Source: Veillonella parvula
GTDB lineage: Bacteria; Bacillota; Negativicutes; Veillonellales; Veillonellaceae
DNA length: 64,000 nt
Reading direction: 5' to 3'
Assembly: GCF_902810435.1 (NCBI RefSeq)
Contig: NZ_LR778174.1
Span: 186,001 to 250,000, forward strand
Within the stretch, counting starts at the first letter, position 1, and each line of letters opens with the position of its first letter. Below are positions 24,479-33,471 of the stretch, one piece after another. Made by a program: the position numbers and the translations under genes. The notes under the pieces were generated by a model. It did no database searches. It had not been told where the DNA came from and saw only the letters and a program-made list of their open reading frames with translations.

Positions 24479-25081
24479 ATGGCAAAGGAAATCAACGTAC
24501 AAGAGACAATACAATCTGATTTTAGTGTTGTGGTTAACGACATTGCTGAAGAGTTATTGACGCGCCTCAATATGGATGAGGATGGTTCTGTTATCGATAT
24601 GTTCCAAACAGGCTCTTTTGATCCTTGGCAGTTATTCGTATTTTTTGGTGCTTTAGAAAAAGCCCTTATTGAGTTCAGAACGGATAAACGGAAGAAAACA
24701 GTTATCGTTCATGCACAACCTGAGGCTCTTATCGGCATTGGCCGCGTAGTGACACCTGTATCTACTATGCTTGAGCATGTGTTGATGTCTCGTTTGAACG
24801 ATATGAGCGAAGGCCGCTTGGAAACAGGCATGCTTACAGTATCTGCTGAAAGCATCGATTATGAAGGTGTAAATCTTAAAGGTCGTCACGTGGTTATCGT
24901 ATGCGACCTTGTAGATGAAGATTCTAATTACCTTAAAGAATGCATTAAATTATGTAAAGAATTGAAAGCAAGCCACGTAGTGGCGGTGCCTCTCATGTTG
25001 TGGAACCCTGAATTGATCGACAATTTGACAGAGGAATCTATTAAGGCGGAATTATCCCATGAAAATCGTCCTCTCTCCTAG
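24479..25081 (+). CDS. conserved-looking cytosolic protein of unknown function
   Basis: This 200-residue soluble protein has an N-terminal helical part (residues 1-50), a strand-helix middle (KTVIVHAQPEALIGIGRVV) and a C-terminal part HVVIVCDLVDEDSNYLKECI with SHVVAVPLMLW. The latter recalls the phosphoribosyltransferase fold (hydrophobic strand, DxxDxxx loop), but the PRPP motif is not canonical and no catalytic set is complete. AGGAGG precedes ATG 24479. Its 3' end overlaps yaaA by 23 bp, so the two are co-expressed. I cannot assign a function. Confidence 0.6.
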   Translation: MAKEINVQETIQSDFSVVVNDIAEELLTRLNMDEDGSVIDMFQTGSFDPWQLFVFFGALEKALIEFRTDKRKKTVIVHAQPEALIGIGRVVTPVSTMLEHVLMSRLNDMSEGRLETGMLTVSAESIDYEGVNLKGRHVVIVCDLVDEDSNYLKECIKLCKELKASHVVAVPLMLWNPELIDNLTEESIKAELSHENRPLS

Positions 25082-25805
25082 TAAGACAAAAACGATTACC
25101 GATGTTGCTAGCAACGCTGAGGCAGTACATCATGCAGTCCGAGACGGTCAATTTCAGCCGAACATCACGAAAGAAATTGTAACACATGTACAATCCCTTG
25201 ATGTAGCGGCTCTTGGAAAGGCATTAAAACTTAAGGATGATAAGGCACAGGCTCTTTTTGATTTTTATCAGTCCTTTGAGGCTCATCCCGTAGGTCGTGC
25301 CTGTGAAAGTTACGATGGCATTGCTTTCAAATATTTGGACTGGTCGAACTTATCTGACGAAGCCAAGGCCTTTGGTGAAAGCCATCTCGTTGTGCTGTCT
25401 GCATTGTATGGCATCGTTGAACCTAATATGGGGGTGCGCGACTATCGACTCGATATGGTCGATAAGGTGGGCATTAATCTATACGATACATGGCGTGAAG
25501 CGGTGGACGCATACTTTCACAAGGAAGATTGGATTCTAAACCTAGCATCTAAAGAATATGCAAAAATGGTGAACCATCCAAAGGTGGTAACCGTTGAATT
25601 TTGGGAATTACGGGGCGATACGTTTAAGCAGATGAGTACGTCCTCCAAAATGAGTCGCGGTGTGATGGCTCATGAATGTCTAACTCAACAAGTGAAACAT
25701 GTGCGGGACTTGCCGCGCGAAGTTAATGGATTTACTTGTGTCTCTGACATTGAATCCATTACCATACCAAGCGAATCGATGACGGTTCGTTACGAAAGGA
25801 AGTGA
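25059..25805 (+). CDS. yaaA: YaaA/UPF0246 family peroxide-stress protein
   Basis: The 248-residue protein matches YaaA, which in E. coli lowers intracellular free iron during peroxide stress and binds DNA. Signatures are the N-terminal LSPSKTK, YDGIAFKYLDW, the LSALYGIVEPNMGVRDYRLDM motif, and YAKMV near residue 168. The start ATG lies inside the end of the upstream gene. The gene is followed after four bases by hydE; grouping an iron-stress protein with an Fe-S radical enzyme may be functional or chance. Confidence 0.88.
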   Translation: MKIVLSPSKTKTITDVASNAEAVHHAVRDGQFQPNITKEIVTHVQSLDVAALGKALKLKDDKAQALFDFYQSFEAHPVGRACESYDGIAFKYLDWSNLSDEAKAFGESHLVVLSALYGIVEPNMGVRDYRLDMVDKVGINLYDTWREAVDAYFHKEDWILNLASKEYAKMVNHPKVVTVEFWELRGDTFKQMSTSSKMSRGVMAHECLTQQVKHVRDLPREVNGFTCVSDIESITIPSESMTVRYERK

Positions 25806-25809
25806 TTGT

Positions 25810-26928
25810 TTGCAAGTGCAAGACATTCTTGCAAAAGACCTCGTCGGCGATGAATGGCTGACCGAGGAGGAATTGCGATTTCTCATGTCTGTAACTGATG
25901 AAGAACAGTTGCAGTTGATATATAAAAAGGCCTACGAAGTGAAGGCAAAATACGTAAAGCCTGTAGCATACTATCGCGGCCTCATCGAGTTCTCAAACCG
26001 ATGCATTAAAAATTGTAATTATTGCGGTATCCGCCGTGAAAATGACAAGACGGAACGCTTTGATATGAATCGCGAAGATATCATCAAGATGGCACAGTGG
26101 GCATACGATCATGAATATGGTTCCATTACACTCCAATCTGGTGAACGCTGTGATGATGCCTTTGTGGACTATGTTGTGGATTTAATTCGCGATATTAAAG
26201 CTATTGGTGATGGTTCTCTTGGTATAACGATGTGTGTAGGGGAACAAAGCGAAGAGGCGTATCGCCGCATGCGTGAAGCCGGTGCGAGTCGTTATTTATT
26301 ACGCATTGAAACAACCAATACAGATTTATACCATAAGATTCATCCTCGTGATGAATTACATTCCTTTGAGACGCGCGTAGAATGTTTACGTCGTTTGCGC
26401 CGCGTAGGCTTCCAAGTTGGCACAGGTGTTATGATTGGTCTACCTGGGCAAACAGAAGATGACCTCGTAAATGATATCTTGTTCTATCGTGATATGGATA
26501 TCGACATGATCGGCATGGGCCCTTATGTGGTGCATCACGATACGCCACTAGGGCAAGAAGCTTTGGCAATGGGCATCGATGACGAAGCAGGTAAATTACG
26601 CCGCGTTCAACTAGGGCTCAAGATGATTGCGTTGACTCGTTTATTCTTGAAAGACGTAAATATTGCAGCTACGACGGCGTTACAAGCACTAGATAAACTA
26701 GGCCGCGAAAAAGGTTTAGCCGCAGGGGCGAATATCCTTATGCCTATCATCACCATTCCTGAACACCGTGCAAAATATTTGCTATACGATAACAAACCAT
26801 GCGTGGACGACAATGCAGAACAATGTAAAGACTGCTTGACACGCCGCGTAATGTCTATCGGTGATACAGTGGGTTGGAAACAAAATGGGGACTCTAAACA
26901 CTACAGCAAACGGACGGGGGAATTTTAG
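25810..26928 (+). CDS. hydE: [FeFe]-hydrogenase H-cluster maturase, radical SAM HydE
   Basis: This 372-residue radical SAM enzyme helps assemble the 2Fe subcluster of [FeFe] hydrogenase. The CxxxCxxC cluster motif is Cys65-Cys69-Cys72 in NRCIKNCNYCGIR. Typical HydE features are the ITLQSGE strand, LLRIETTN, GVMIGLPGQTEDDL and the DMIGMGPYVVHHDTP segment. The related BioB and PylB lack this pattern. The start is TTG 25810, seven bases after GAAAGGAAG. hydF, hydG and the hydrogenase itself are not in the window. Confidence 0.9.
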   Translation: MQVQDILAKDLVGDEWLTEEELRFLMSVTDEEQLQLIYKKAYEVKAKYVKPVAYYRGLIEFSNRCIKNCNYCGIRRENDKTERFDMNREDIIKMAQWAYDHEYGSITLQSGERCDDAFVDYVVDLIRDIKAIGDGSLGITMCVGEQSEEAYRRMREAGASRYLLRIETTNTDLYHKIHPRDELHSFETRVECLRRLRRVGFQVGTGVMIGLPGQTEDDLVNDILFYRDMDIDMIGMGPYVVHHDTPLGQEALAMGIDDEAGKLRRVQLGLKMIALTRLFLKDVNIAATTALQALDKLGREKGLAAGANILMPIITIPEHRAKYLLYDNKPCVDDNAEQCKDCLTRRVMSIGDTVGWKQNGDSKHYSKRTGEF

Positions 26929-27051
26929 CTTAGATATGCTTGGTTAATAAAACTAGATATCGTTTATGGTTGTTTTATGAATTGAAAATAATGTAAGGTT
27001 TAAATAGAAATTGATTGTTAGTAGTTTCTATTATAGTAGAGGGTGACATAC

Positions 27052-28146
27052 GTGAAAAGTGAGTACACCGTGATTGACTTATTCTCAGGTGCAGGAGGTT
27101 TAAGTCAAGGCTTTTTACAAGCAGGCTTTAAAGTTTTAGCTGGAATAGATTTTGATGAGGCTGCACTTAAAACTTATGCTCACAATATAATTGGAGCAAA
27201 AGCACTAAAGGAAGATTTATTTCAAGAAGAAATTGCTATAAATAATATTTCTAAAGAGTTGGGTAATACTTCTTTAGATGTAATTATTGCAGGACCACCC
27301 TGTCAAGGTTTTAGTTTGACAGGTTCAAGAGATATAAATGATACAAGGAATAAATTATATTTAGCTGTTGTTCATGCTGTTGAGTATTTTAAGCCTAAAG
27401 CATTTTTGATTGAAAATGTACCAGGAATGGCCACTTTATATAAAGGGAAAGTTAAGGAGCAGATAATAAATACTTTTGAAGATATAGGATATAATATTTC
27501 TGTTACTGATAAACCTTTATTAGCGGCAGACTATGGTGTTCCACAATTTCGTAAACGAATGTTTTTTGTTGGTTTTAGGAAAGATTTAAATTTAGAAAAG
27601 TTTGCTTTTCCTAAACCAACACTAGATGAGGATTCCTATATTGGGACTGCTGCGGCGATTTCTGATTTGCCTTCCTTGGAATTTGATTTAGGAAGCCCGA
27701 TTACTGAATATGAATCTAAGCCTAAAAGTGATTATCAAACTCTTATGAGAAGTGGATCTTCAAAATTATATAATCATGTAGGGACTAACCATACAGATGA
27801 AGTTAAATGGGTTATTAGTCAAGTGCCAGAAGGTGGCAACTATAAAGATTTACCTCCGGGTGTAGGTGATTCTAGAAAGTTTAATGAAGCATGGACTAGA
27901 TATCATAGTCAACGACCATCAAAAACGATTGATACAGGACATAGAAATCATTTTCATTATAAGTGGAATCGTGTTCCTACAGTAAGAGAAAATGCGAGAC
28001 TACAATCATTTCCGGATCGATTTGAATTTTTAGGTACTAAAACACAGCAAAATAGACAAGTTGGAAATGCTGTGCCGCCATTACTTGCTCAGGTTATAGC
28101 TGAGGAAATTAAAAAATATTTAGATTTGATTAAGCTGTCAAAATAG
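27052..28146 (+). CDS. C5-cytosine DNA methyltransferase (first of two)
   Basis: The 364-residue enzyme transfers a methyl group to carbon 5 of cytosine in a specific DNA site. All key motifs are in order: motif I FSGAGGLSQGF, motif IV GPPCQGFS with catalytic Cys84, motif VI ENVPGM, motif VIII FRKRMFFVG, and motif X GNAVPPLLA. The target-recognition region lies between about residues 190 and 300. GAGGGTGA places the start at GTG 27052; GTG 27043 is the alternative. AT-rich codon use sets it apart from hydE. It forms a cassette with the next methyltransferase and the convergent nuclease. Confidence 0.92.
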   Translation: MKSEYTVIDLFSGAGGLSQGFLQAGFKVLAGIDFDEAALKTYAHNIIGAKALKEDLFQEEIAINNISKELGNTSLDVIIAGPPCQGFSLTGSRDINDTRNKLYLAVVHAVEYFKPKAFLIENVPGMATLYKGKVKEQIINTFEDIGYNISVTDKPLLAADYGVPQFRKRMFFVGFRKDLNLEKFAFPKPTLDEDSYIGTAAAISDLPSLEFDLGSPITEYESKPKSDYQTLMRSGSSKLYNHVGTNHTDEVKWVISQVPEGGNYKDLPPGVGDSRKFNEAWTRYHSQRPSKTIDTGHRNHFHYKWNRVPTVRENARLQSFPDRFEFLGTKTQQNRQVGNAVPPLLAQVIAEEIKKYLDLIKLSK

Positions 28147-28158
28147 AAGGAATATAAT

Positions 28159-29403
28159 ATGAGAAAGCTTAATACAATAGAACTTTTTGCAGGTGCAGGT
28201 GGATTATTAGATGGTTTTAAGCAGACACAAAAATATAATCTAGTTGCAGCTGTAGAGTGGTTAAAGCCCCAAGTTAGAACTTTAAGAAATAGACTTAAGT
28301 CTAAATATAATATGGGGAGTTTAGTTGATGATATAGTTTTGAATTTTGATATTCAAAGGTCAGAGGAACTATTTAATGGTTGGGATGATTTAGAATATGA
28401 ATCTTCTTTAGGGTTAAATCGATTAGTTGGAAATAAAAAAATTGATATTATTTGTGGTGGTCCACCTTGTCAAGCGTATTCGATTGCTGGTCGCGTTAGA
28501 GATAAGGATGGTATGAAGAATGATTATCGCAATTTCTTATTTGAAGCTTATATCCGAGTAGTCAAACAATATAATCCTAAAATAATAGTATTTGAAAATG
28601 TAGAAGGAATATTATCTGCTATTCCAACCGGTGAAAAAATAACAGACTTAATTCGTTCTGCATTTTCTCAGATTGGGTATGAAATAATTGATGATTTAAG
28701 AGCTTATGCACTGTTAGATTTGTCCGAGTTTGAAGTTCCTCAAGTTAGACGCCGTGTTATCATCGTAGGGATTAGAAAAGATAAACATATAGATTATCAG
28801 AAAATATTAGTACGATTTTATACTGAAATTTTGGGAAAATATAAGGTGAATAAGAAGTTGACCGTAAAAGATGCAATAAGTGATTTACCTCCTATTTATC
28901 CACTTAAGTTTCCTTCTAAACGTGTGGCCTATGATAATTCAAATAATATTAATGGACATAAATCTAGATATCATAGTCAACGCGATCAAGAAATTTTTAA
29001 TTTATTAGCTTCAGATATTGAGCAGAATACTAATGAATTTGATTCCTCAGATAAATTGATTCAACTGTATCATGAGAAAACAGGTAAGAAAACAAATGTT
29101 CATAAGTATCATGTTTTAAGGTGGGATAAACCTAGTAATACAATACCGGCACATTTAAAGAAGGATGGATTAAGACATATTCATCCAGATCCCTTGCAGA
29201 AACGTAGTATAACAGTTCGTGAAGCCGCTAGATTACAGACTTTTGATGATGATTATGAATTTAATGAATCTCAAGTTGCTAATTATGAGATGATTGGTAA
29301 TGCAGTACCTCCTTTATTCGCCAAAAAATTAGCATTAGGTATTTTTGAATTATATAAAGTTATACATAACGAGGAGCAGCAAAAAAAGGCTACTGGTGAT
29401 TAA
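28159..29403 (+). CDS. C5-cytosine DNA methyltransferase (second of two)
   Basis: This 414-residue enzyme has the same order of motifs: I ELFAGAGGLLDGF, IV GGPPCQAYS with Cys104, VI ENVEGI, VIII QVRRRVIIVG and X GNAVPPLFAK. It is only distantly similar to the first enzyme and has a longer N-terminal region between motifs I and IV (residues 30-95) and a different recognition region (about 230-330). Two C5 enzymes next to one nuclease usually mean an asymmetric recognition site, each enzyme modifying one strand. The ATG lies 12 bp after the first gene, so the pair is an operon. Confidence 0.92.
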   Translation: MRKLNTIELFAGAGGLLDGFKQTQKYNLVAAVEWLKPQVRTLRNRLKSKYNMGSLVDDIVLNFDIQRSEELFNGWDDLEYESSLGLNRLVGNKKIDIICGGPPCQAYSIAGRVRDKDGMKNDYRNFLFEAYIRVVKQYNPKIIVFENVEGILSAIPTGEKITDLIRSAFSQIGYEIIDDLRAYALLDLSEFEVPQVRRRVIIVGIRKDKHIDYQKILVRFYTEILGKYKVNKKLTVKDAISDLPPIYPLKFPSKRVAYDNSNNINGHKSRYHSQRDQEIFNLLASDIEQNTNEFDSSDKLIQLYHEKTGKKTNVHKYHVLRWDKPSNTIPAHLKKDGLRHIHPDPLQKRSITVREAARLQTFDDDYEFNESQVANYEMIGNAVPPLFAKKLALGIFELYKVIHNEEQQKKATGD

Positions 29404-29424
29404 ATTCACCAATAGCCTTTTTTT
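29381..29424. terminator. bidirectional terminator between the methyltransferase and nuclease genes
   Basis: AAAAAAGGCTA-CTGGTGA pairs with TCACCA-TAGCCTTTTTTT. The hairpin includes the last codons of the second methyltransferase and reaches the nuclease stop, so the convergent genes share it. Confidence 0.85.
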
Positions 29425-30460
29425 ATACAGAAAAGTCGGCGTAATATACACCTTCCTCAATTAATGATAGTGTAATGGTTGTTCTTCCGTAGTTTTTTAG
29501 AGTCTCCATCGTTATGACGTCGGTTAATCCGATACCTAACCGTTTTCTTAAATATCTACCTAATATACTTTTAGTAGAAATTCGCTCGCCATTTAAATAA
29601 GGCGTTTGGGCTTTGTAAGATGCAAGTTGCTTTGGATAGTTTTTGTTTTTATAAGTTTGCATTCCTTCAAGCGATGCCTCCATAACAAATCCATCATCCC
29701 ATATTAACTCAATTGAATCAGAGTTTCTTCTTCTTAAAGATGTAGAAATATATGAAGTATCAAAAGGTTTGATAAGGTCTGTTTCCATTTGAATAATATT
29801 TTTAGGTATACGAATATAGGCATCTCCAATAGCCACGTGTCCATTAGAAAAGCACCAATTTAATCCACTCCTCTCAGGAACAAACTTGCCTCTAGAGGTA
29901 TTTTCTGAATATAAAGGAATATCTACTGTATAAAGTCTTTCAGGAACGACCTCAATTATATTGTTGATAGTATGGTCTTCATTATAATTTACAATAGCTT
30001 GTGACGCCTTTAATGAAGGTGTTTCGGTAGCATGTTTTAATATATATTTTGAATATTCTTTAAGTGGTTCAAATGTATCTCTTGTAGCATCTGCAAGGGA
30101 TTCTCTAAAATCTGTTCTAAGTCCATTTGATGAGAAATTTGCAGAACCGATTAATGCTGATAATACTCTATCTTCTTTTTTCCATATATAGATTTTAGAA
30201 TGGACTTCTTGTTGACTATATAAGATTTTTAAGTTGGGATTAGCATTTTTTATAGCTTCTAAAGAGTTTAGCAATCTAGCGTCTATACCACTAGCATACA
30301 TGCCACCTATTACGGTTATATTCATATCACATAATTCATTAAGTCTTTCAATTGGTGCAGGTCCTAGGTAGCCACTAATAATTAAGAGTTCATCAGGTGC
30401 ATCACTGAGTAACTCATGTTTTGAAAAAATAATTTGCTCTAAATTTTTATAATATAACAT
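29423..30460 (-). CDS. PLD-type restriction endonuclease (NgoFVII-like)
   Basis: The 345-residue protein has a phospholipase-D-type nuclease core: VHSKIYIW (His87, Lys89) followed by ALIGSANFSSNGL (Asn108), as in the NgoFVII group of type II restriction enzymes. PLD-type restriction enzymes cut without metal through a covalent His intermediate and usually act as dimers. The C-terminal 200 residues (TSLRRRNSDSIELIWDDGF, STKSILGRYLRKRLG) probably bind the target site. The start is ATG 30460, preceded by GGAGG; an in-frame ATG at 30472 lacks a site. Convergent placement with two C5 methyltransferases supports the role. Confidence 0.8.
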   Translation of the reverse strand: MLYYKNLEQIIFSKHELLSDAPDELLIISGYLGPAPIERLNELCDMNITVIGGMYASGIDARLLNSLEAIKNANPNLKILYSQQEVHSKIYIWKKEDRVLSALIGSANFSSNGLRTDFRESLADATRDTFEPLKEYSKYILKHATETPSLKASQAIVNYNEDHTINNIIEVVPERLYTVDIPLYSENTSRGKFVPERSGLNWCFSNGHVAIGDAYIRIPKNIIQMETDLIKPFDTSYISTSLRRRNSDSIELIWDDGFVMEASLEGMQTYKNKNYPKQLASYKAQTPYLNGERISTKSILGRYLRKRLGIGLTDVITMETLKNYGRTTITLSLIEEGVYYADFSV

Positions 30461-30644
30461 TATAACCTCCATAGAATCAAAATATTTTACTAATTATATA
30501 TATAACAGATTTATATTTATTTAGATAGATGATGAAGTTTAAAATTTAAAATAAAATTATTTGAAAAGAAAAAGAGGATTTTTTTATTGTGGTGTCGAAG
30601 TGTATTAGCAAAAGCCGTAATTTGCCAGTAAGGAGGCGATTCCA

Positions 30645-32711
30645 ATGAAAGAGTACAGTAGTGATAAAATTAGAAACGTTGCTGTTGTTTCCCACGATGG
30701 TGCGGGTAAAACAGCTCTTGTTGAATCCTTGTTGTTAACTTCTGGTGCGGTTGATTTCGTAGGTAAAGGTCAAGATAATAAACATATTATGGACTTTGAA
30801 CCGGAAGAAATTAAACGTAATGTAACTATTCAATTGGGCATGGCGCCATGTGAGTGGCATGACCATAAGGTTAACTTCATAGACACTCCAGGCTATAATG
30901 AATTCCATGGCGAAGTTCGTGCCGCTTTGCGTGCCTGTGATGGCATGTTGATGGTGCTATCCTCCACATCTGGTGTAGAAACTGACACAGTTCGCGCATG
31001 GGATTATGCAGTTGAATTACAAATGCCTCGCATGGCATTTATCAATAAAATGGATGTCGATGGTGCTGACTTCTTTGGCACTATTGAAAGAATGCGGGAA
31101 TTATTTGGCAAAGGCATCATGCCATTGCAGATTCCTATCGGTGAAGGCGCCGATTTTGAAGGCGTTGTAGACGTAGCGAAAATGACTGCGTTTACTTATA
31201 AGGACGGCCAACCAACAGAGGTCGCTGTACCAGCTCACCTTATCGAAAAGGCTCAAGAAATTCGGGAAATGACCGTAGAAGCCGCGGCTGAAGGTAGCGA
31301 TGAGTTGTTGGAAAAATATTTAGAAGGCGAAGAATTATCCTTAGAGGAAATCCGCCAAGGCTTGCGTGAAGGGATGATTAGTGGCCGTGTGTGCCCAATC
31401 ATGTGTGGCAGTGCCACATCTCGTATTGGCTTAGATCAAGTATTGGATCGTATGATCCGTTACATGCCGGATGCAACTAAAAAAGTGATGACCGCAACTG
31501 ATGCGGAAACCGGCGAACAATGTGTTGTACATGTAGATAAACCATTAACTGCATTCGTATTTAAAACATTGTTAGACCCATTCGCAGGCAAACAAAGCTT
31601 TGTACGTATCTTCTCTGGTGAACTGAAAGAAGGGGATCGCCTCTTTGATGTAAACCAAGGTGTAGAAGAAAAATGGGGCAAGATGGTTACCCTTATTGGG
31701 AAGCAACAAATCCTTGTATCTGCTGCTAAAGCTGGCGATATCGTAGTGATACCGAAATTGGCCAATGCTAAGACCGGCGATACATTAACGGCTCCTGACT
31801 TTAAAGTAATATACGATGCTATTCGTTTCCCTCAACCTTTATATACAGTGGCTATGGAGCCAGTGAAAAAAGGTGAGGAGGAAAAATTAGCTAGTGCTGT
31901 TCTTAAAGTGGCGGAAGAAGATCCTACTTGCGTAGTAGTGAAAAATGCTGAAGCTCGCCAATTACAAATCGATTGTATGGGTGAAGTACATCTCGAGCAT
32001 ATCCTCAACAAAATGGATCGTAAATACGGCGTACAAGCTAAACTTGTGGCTCCATATATTCCATACCGCGAAACTATCAAAGGCTCTGCTGAAACCGAGT
32101 CTAAGTATAAGAAACAAAGTGGCGGTCATGGTCAATATGGTCACGTTAAGATTCAAGTGGATCCATTATATGATGGTAGCGAATTTGCATTCGTAGACAA
32201 AATTTTTGGTGGTGCTGTACCTAAACAATACATACCAGCAGTGGAAAAGGGTGCCAAAGAAACCCTAGATAAAGGCCTAATTGCAGGATATCCTATGATT
32301 GGCGTGCAAGTGACACTCTTGGATGGATCTTACCACAGTGTAGACTCCTCAGAGTTAGCATTTAAAGTAGCTACGTCACAGGCTATCAAGGATGTGATTC
32401 CTAAGGCGAAACCAGTCCTATTAGAACCAATCTATGAAGTCAACGTGTTTGCACCAGATGCTTTCATGGGCGACATCATGGGTGATTTGAATAGCCGTCG
32501 AGGTCGTGTGTTAGGCATGGAACAAAGTGAAAGAACAGGTATTTCTGTTGTTAAAGCACAAGTACCATTGGCTGAAATGTCCGATTATGTGACTGCATTG
32601 CGCTCCATTACCCAAGGTCAAGGTGTATTTAATCGTCAGTTCTATACCTATGAGGAGGTTCCACATAAGCAAGCGGAAGAAATTATCGCTGCTCATAAAA
32701 CCCAAGAATAA
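30645..32711 (+). CDS. EF-G-like GTPase with variant G3 motif
   Basis: This 688-residue protein has the full five-domain EF-G layout: GTPase domain (residues 1-270), then domains II to V (GGHGQYGHVKIQVDP in domain IV, FMGDIMGDLNSRRGRVLGME in domain V). P-loop SHDGAGKT (16-23) and NKMD (135-138) are intact. Unlike canonical EF-G, the G3 motif is DTPGY (81-85), with Tyr in place of the catalytic His, and switch I reads KRNVTIQLG rather than RGITI. It therefore belongs to the EF-G-like paralogs (FusA2 type), whose role is poorly known. AAGGAGG sits before ATG 30645. Confidence 0.88.
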   Translation: MKEYSSDKIRNVAVVSHDGAGKTALVESLLLTSGAVDFVGKGQDNKHIMDFEPEEIKRNVTIQLGMAPCEWHDHKVNFIDTPGYNEFHGEVRAALRACDGMLMVLSSTSGVETDTVRAWDYAVELQMPRMAFINKMDVDGADFFGTIERMRELFGKGIMPLQIPIGEGADFEGVVDVAKMTAFTYKDGQPTEVAVPAHLIEKAQEIREMTVEAAAEGSDELLEKYLEGEELSLEEIRQGLREGMISGRVCPIMCGSATSRIGLDQVLDRMIRYMPDATKKVMTATDAETGEQCVVHVDKPLTAFVFKTLLDPFAGKQSFVRIFSGELKEGDRLFDVNQGVEEKWGKMVTLIGKQQILVSAAKAGDIVVIPKLANAKTGDTLTAPDFKVIYDAIRFPQPLYTVAMEPVKKGEEEKLASAVLKVAEEDPTCVVVKNAEARQLQIDCMGEVHLEHILNKMDRKYGVQAKLVAPYIPYRETIKGSAETESKYKKQSGGHGQYGHVKIQVDPLYDGSEFAFVDKIFGGAVPKQYIPAVEKGAKETLDKGLIAGYPMIGVQVTLLDGSYHSVDSSELAFKVATSQAIKDVIPKAKPVLLEPIYEVNVFAPDAFMGDIMGDLNSRRGRVLGMEQSERTGISVVKAQVPLAEMSDYVTALRSITQGQGVFNRQFYTYEEVPHKQAEEIIAAHKTQE

Positions 32712-32759
32712 GGTAATGGCCACATGCTGTATCTAATACAGTTTGAATCATTACAACTG

Positions 32760-32820
32760 AATAGACAATTACATAATGTAACAATTTAATACTGTAACAA
32801 TTTCATAGTGTAATAATTGA
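32760..32820. repeat. degenerate 16-bp tandem repeat, three copies
   Basis: Units close to AATACTGTAACAATTT recur in the gap after the EF-G-like gene (around 32770, 32787 and 32803). The rest of the gap to 32993 holds one terminator. Confidence 0.55.
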
Positions 32821-32854
32821 CGAAAGTCATAAATTTGAATAGTATTTTACTGAG

Positions 32855-32887
32855 GCCCTCCATATATGTAGCGTATGGAGGGCTTTT
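32855..32887 (+). terminator. terminator after the EF-G-like gene
   Basis: GCCCTCCATA (32855-32864) pairs with TATGGAGGGC (32874-32883), followed by TTTT. Confidence 0.9.
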
Positions 32888-32993
32888 ACATAAGAGAATA
32901 GCTAGTTCTTTATGTATATATGTGCTAACATAAAAGGTAATATAATTGGTTTATTGTGGTGCCATATCCATAGATATTGTGAAAGGATTGTGT

Positions 32994-33470
32994 ATGTTTT
33001 TCTCTAGTATTACCGCAGATTATACAAAAATGGGCTATCCTAAAGCCATTGTGCGCGCTTTGGATTTCTTGAAAAACACAGATTTGAAAGCGTTGCCTGG
33101 AGGACGTCATGCCATCGAGGGTGACATGATGTATGCCAACGTAGATGATGTAGAAACAAAACTATTTGAAGCTACAAAACCAGAATCGCATCGTAATTAT
33201 GTAGATATTCAATTTATGGTGAGTGGCGAGGAAAACATGGGCTTTTTCGTAGATAAAGGTCTCGTTAAACCTGTGGAGTCCTATCCAGATCGAGATTGCT
33301 ATTTTTATCCTAATGAAGCGGTTGATGAAGGGCAAATCCATTGCCCAGAAGGGTACTACACTGTATTCTTCCCCTCTGATGTTCATCGACCTTTGCTTGC
33401 TGTAAACGATAAACCTATTAAAATCCGTAAGGTGGTTGTGAAAGTTCACGTATCTTTGCTTGGTGACTAG
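32994..33470 (+). CDS. YhcH/YjgK/YiaL family protein
   Basis: This 158-residue cupin-like protein belongs to the YhcH/YiaL (DUF386) family. It shows the signature HRNYVDIQFMVSGEENMGF, the Tyr-rich turn YPDRDCYFYP, and the conserved FFPSDVHRPLLAV followed by KIRKVVVKV. Members bind metal and are linked to sugar-acid or sialic-acid catabolism, perhaps as sugar isomerases; the substrate here is unknown. The start is ATG 32994, preceded by AAAGGA; a GTG-type upstream extension is unlikely. The next gene starts one base after the stop. Confidence 0.82.
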   Translation: MFFSSITADYTKMGYPKAIVRALDFLKNTDLKALPGGRHAIEGDMMYANVDDVETKLFEATKPESHRNYVDIQFMVSGEENMGFFVDKGLVKPVESYPDRDCYFYPNEAVDEGQIHCPEGYYTVFFPSDVHRPLLAVNDKPIKIRKVVVKVHVSLLGD

Positions 33471-33471
33471 C

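Noticed and set aside
27052-30460. Integrative element or prophage around the restriction genes
   Set aside because: No integrase, transposase, target duplication or attachment site is visible at either edge.
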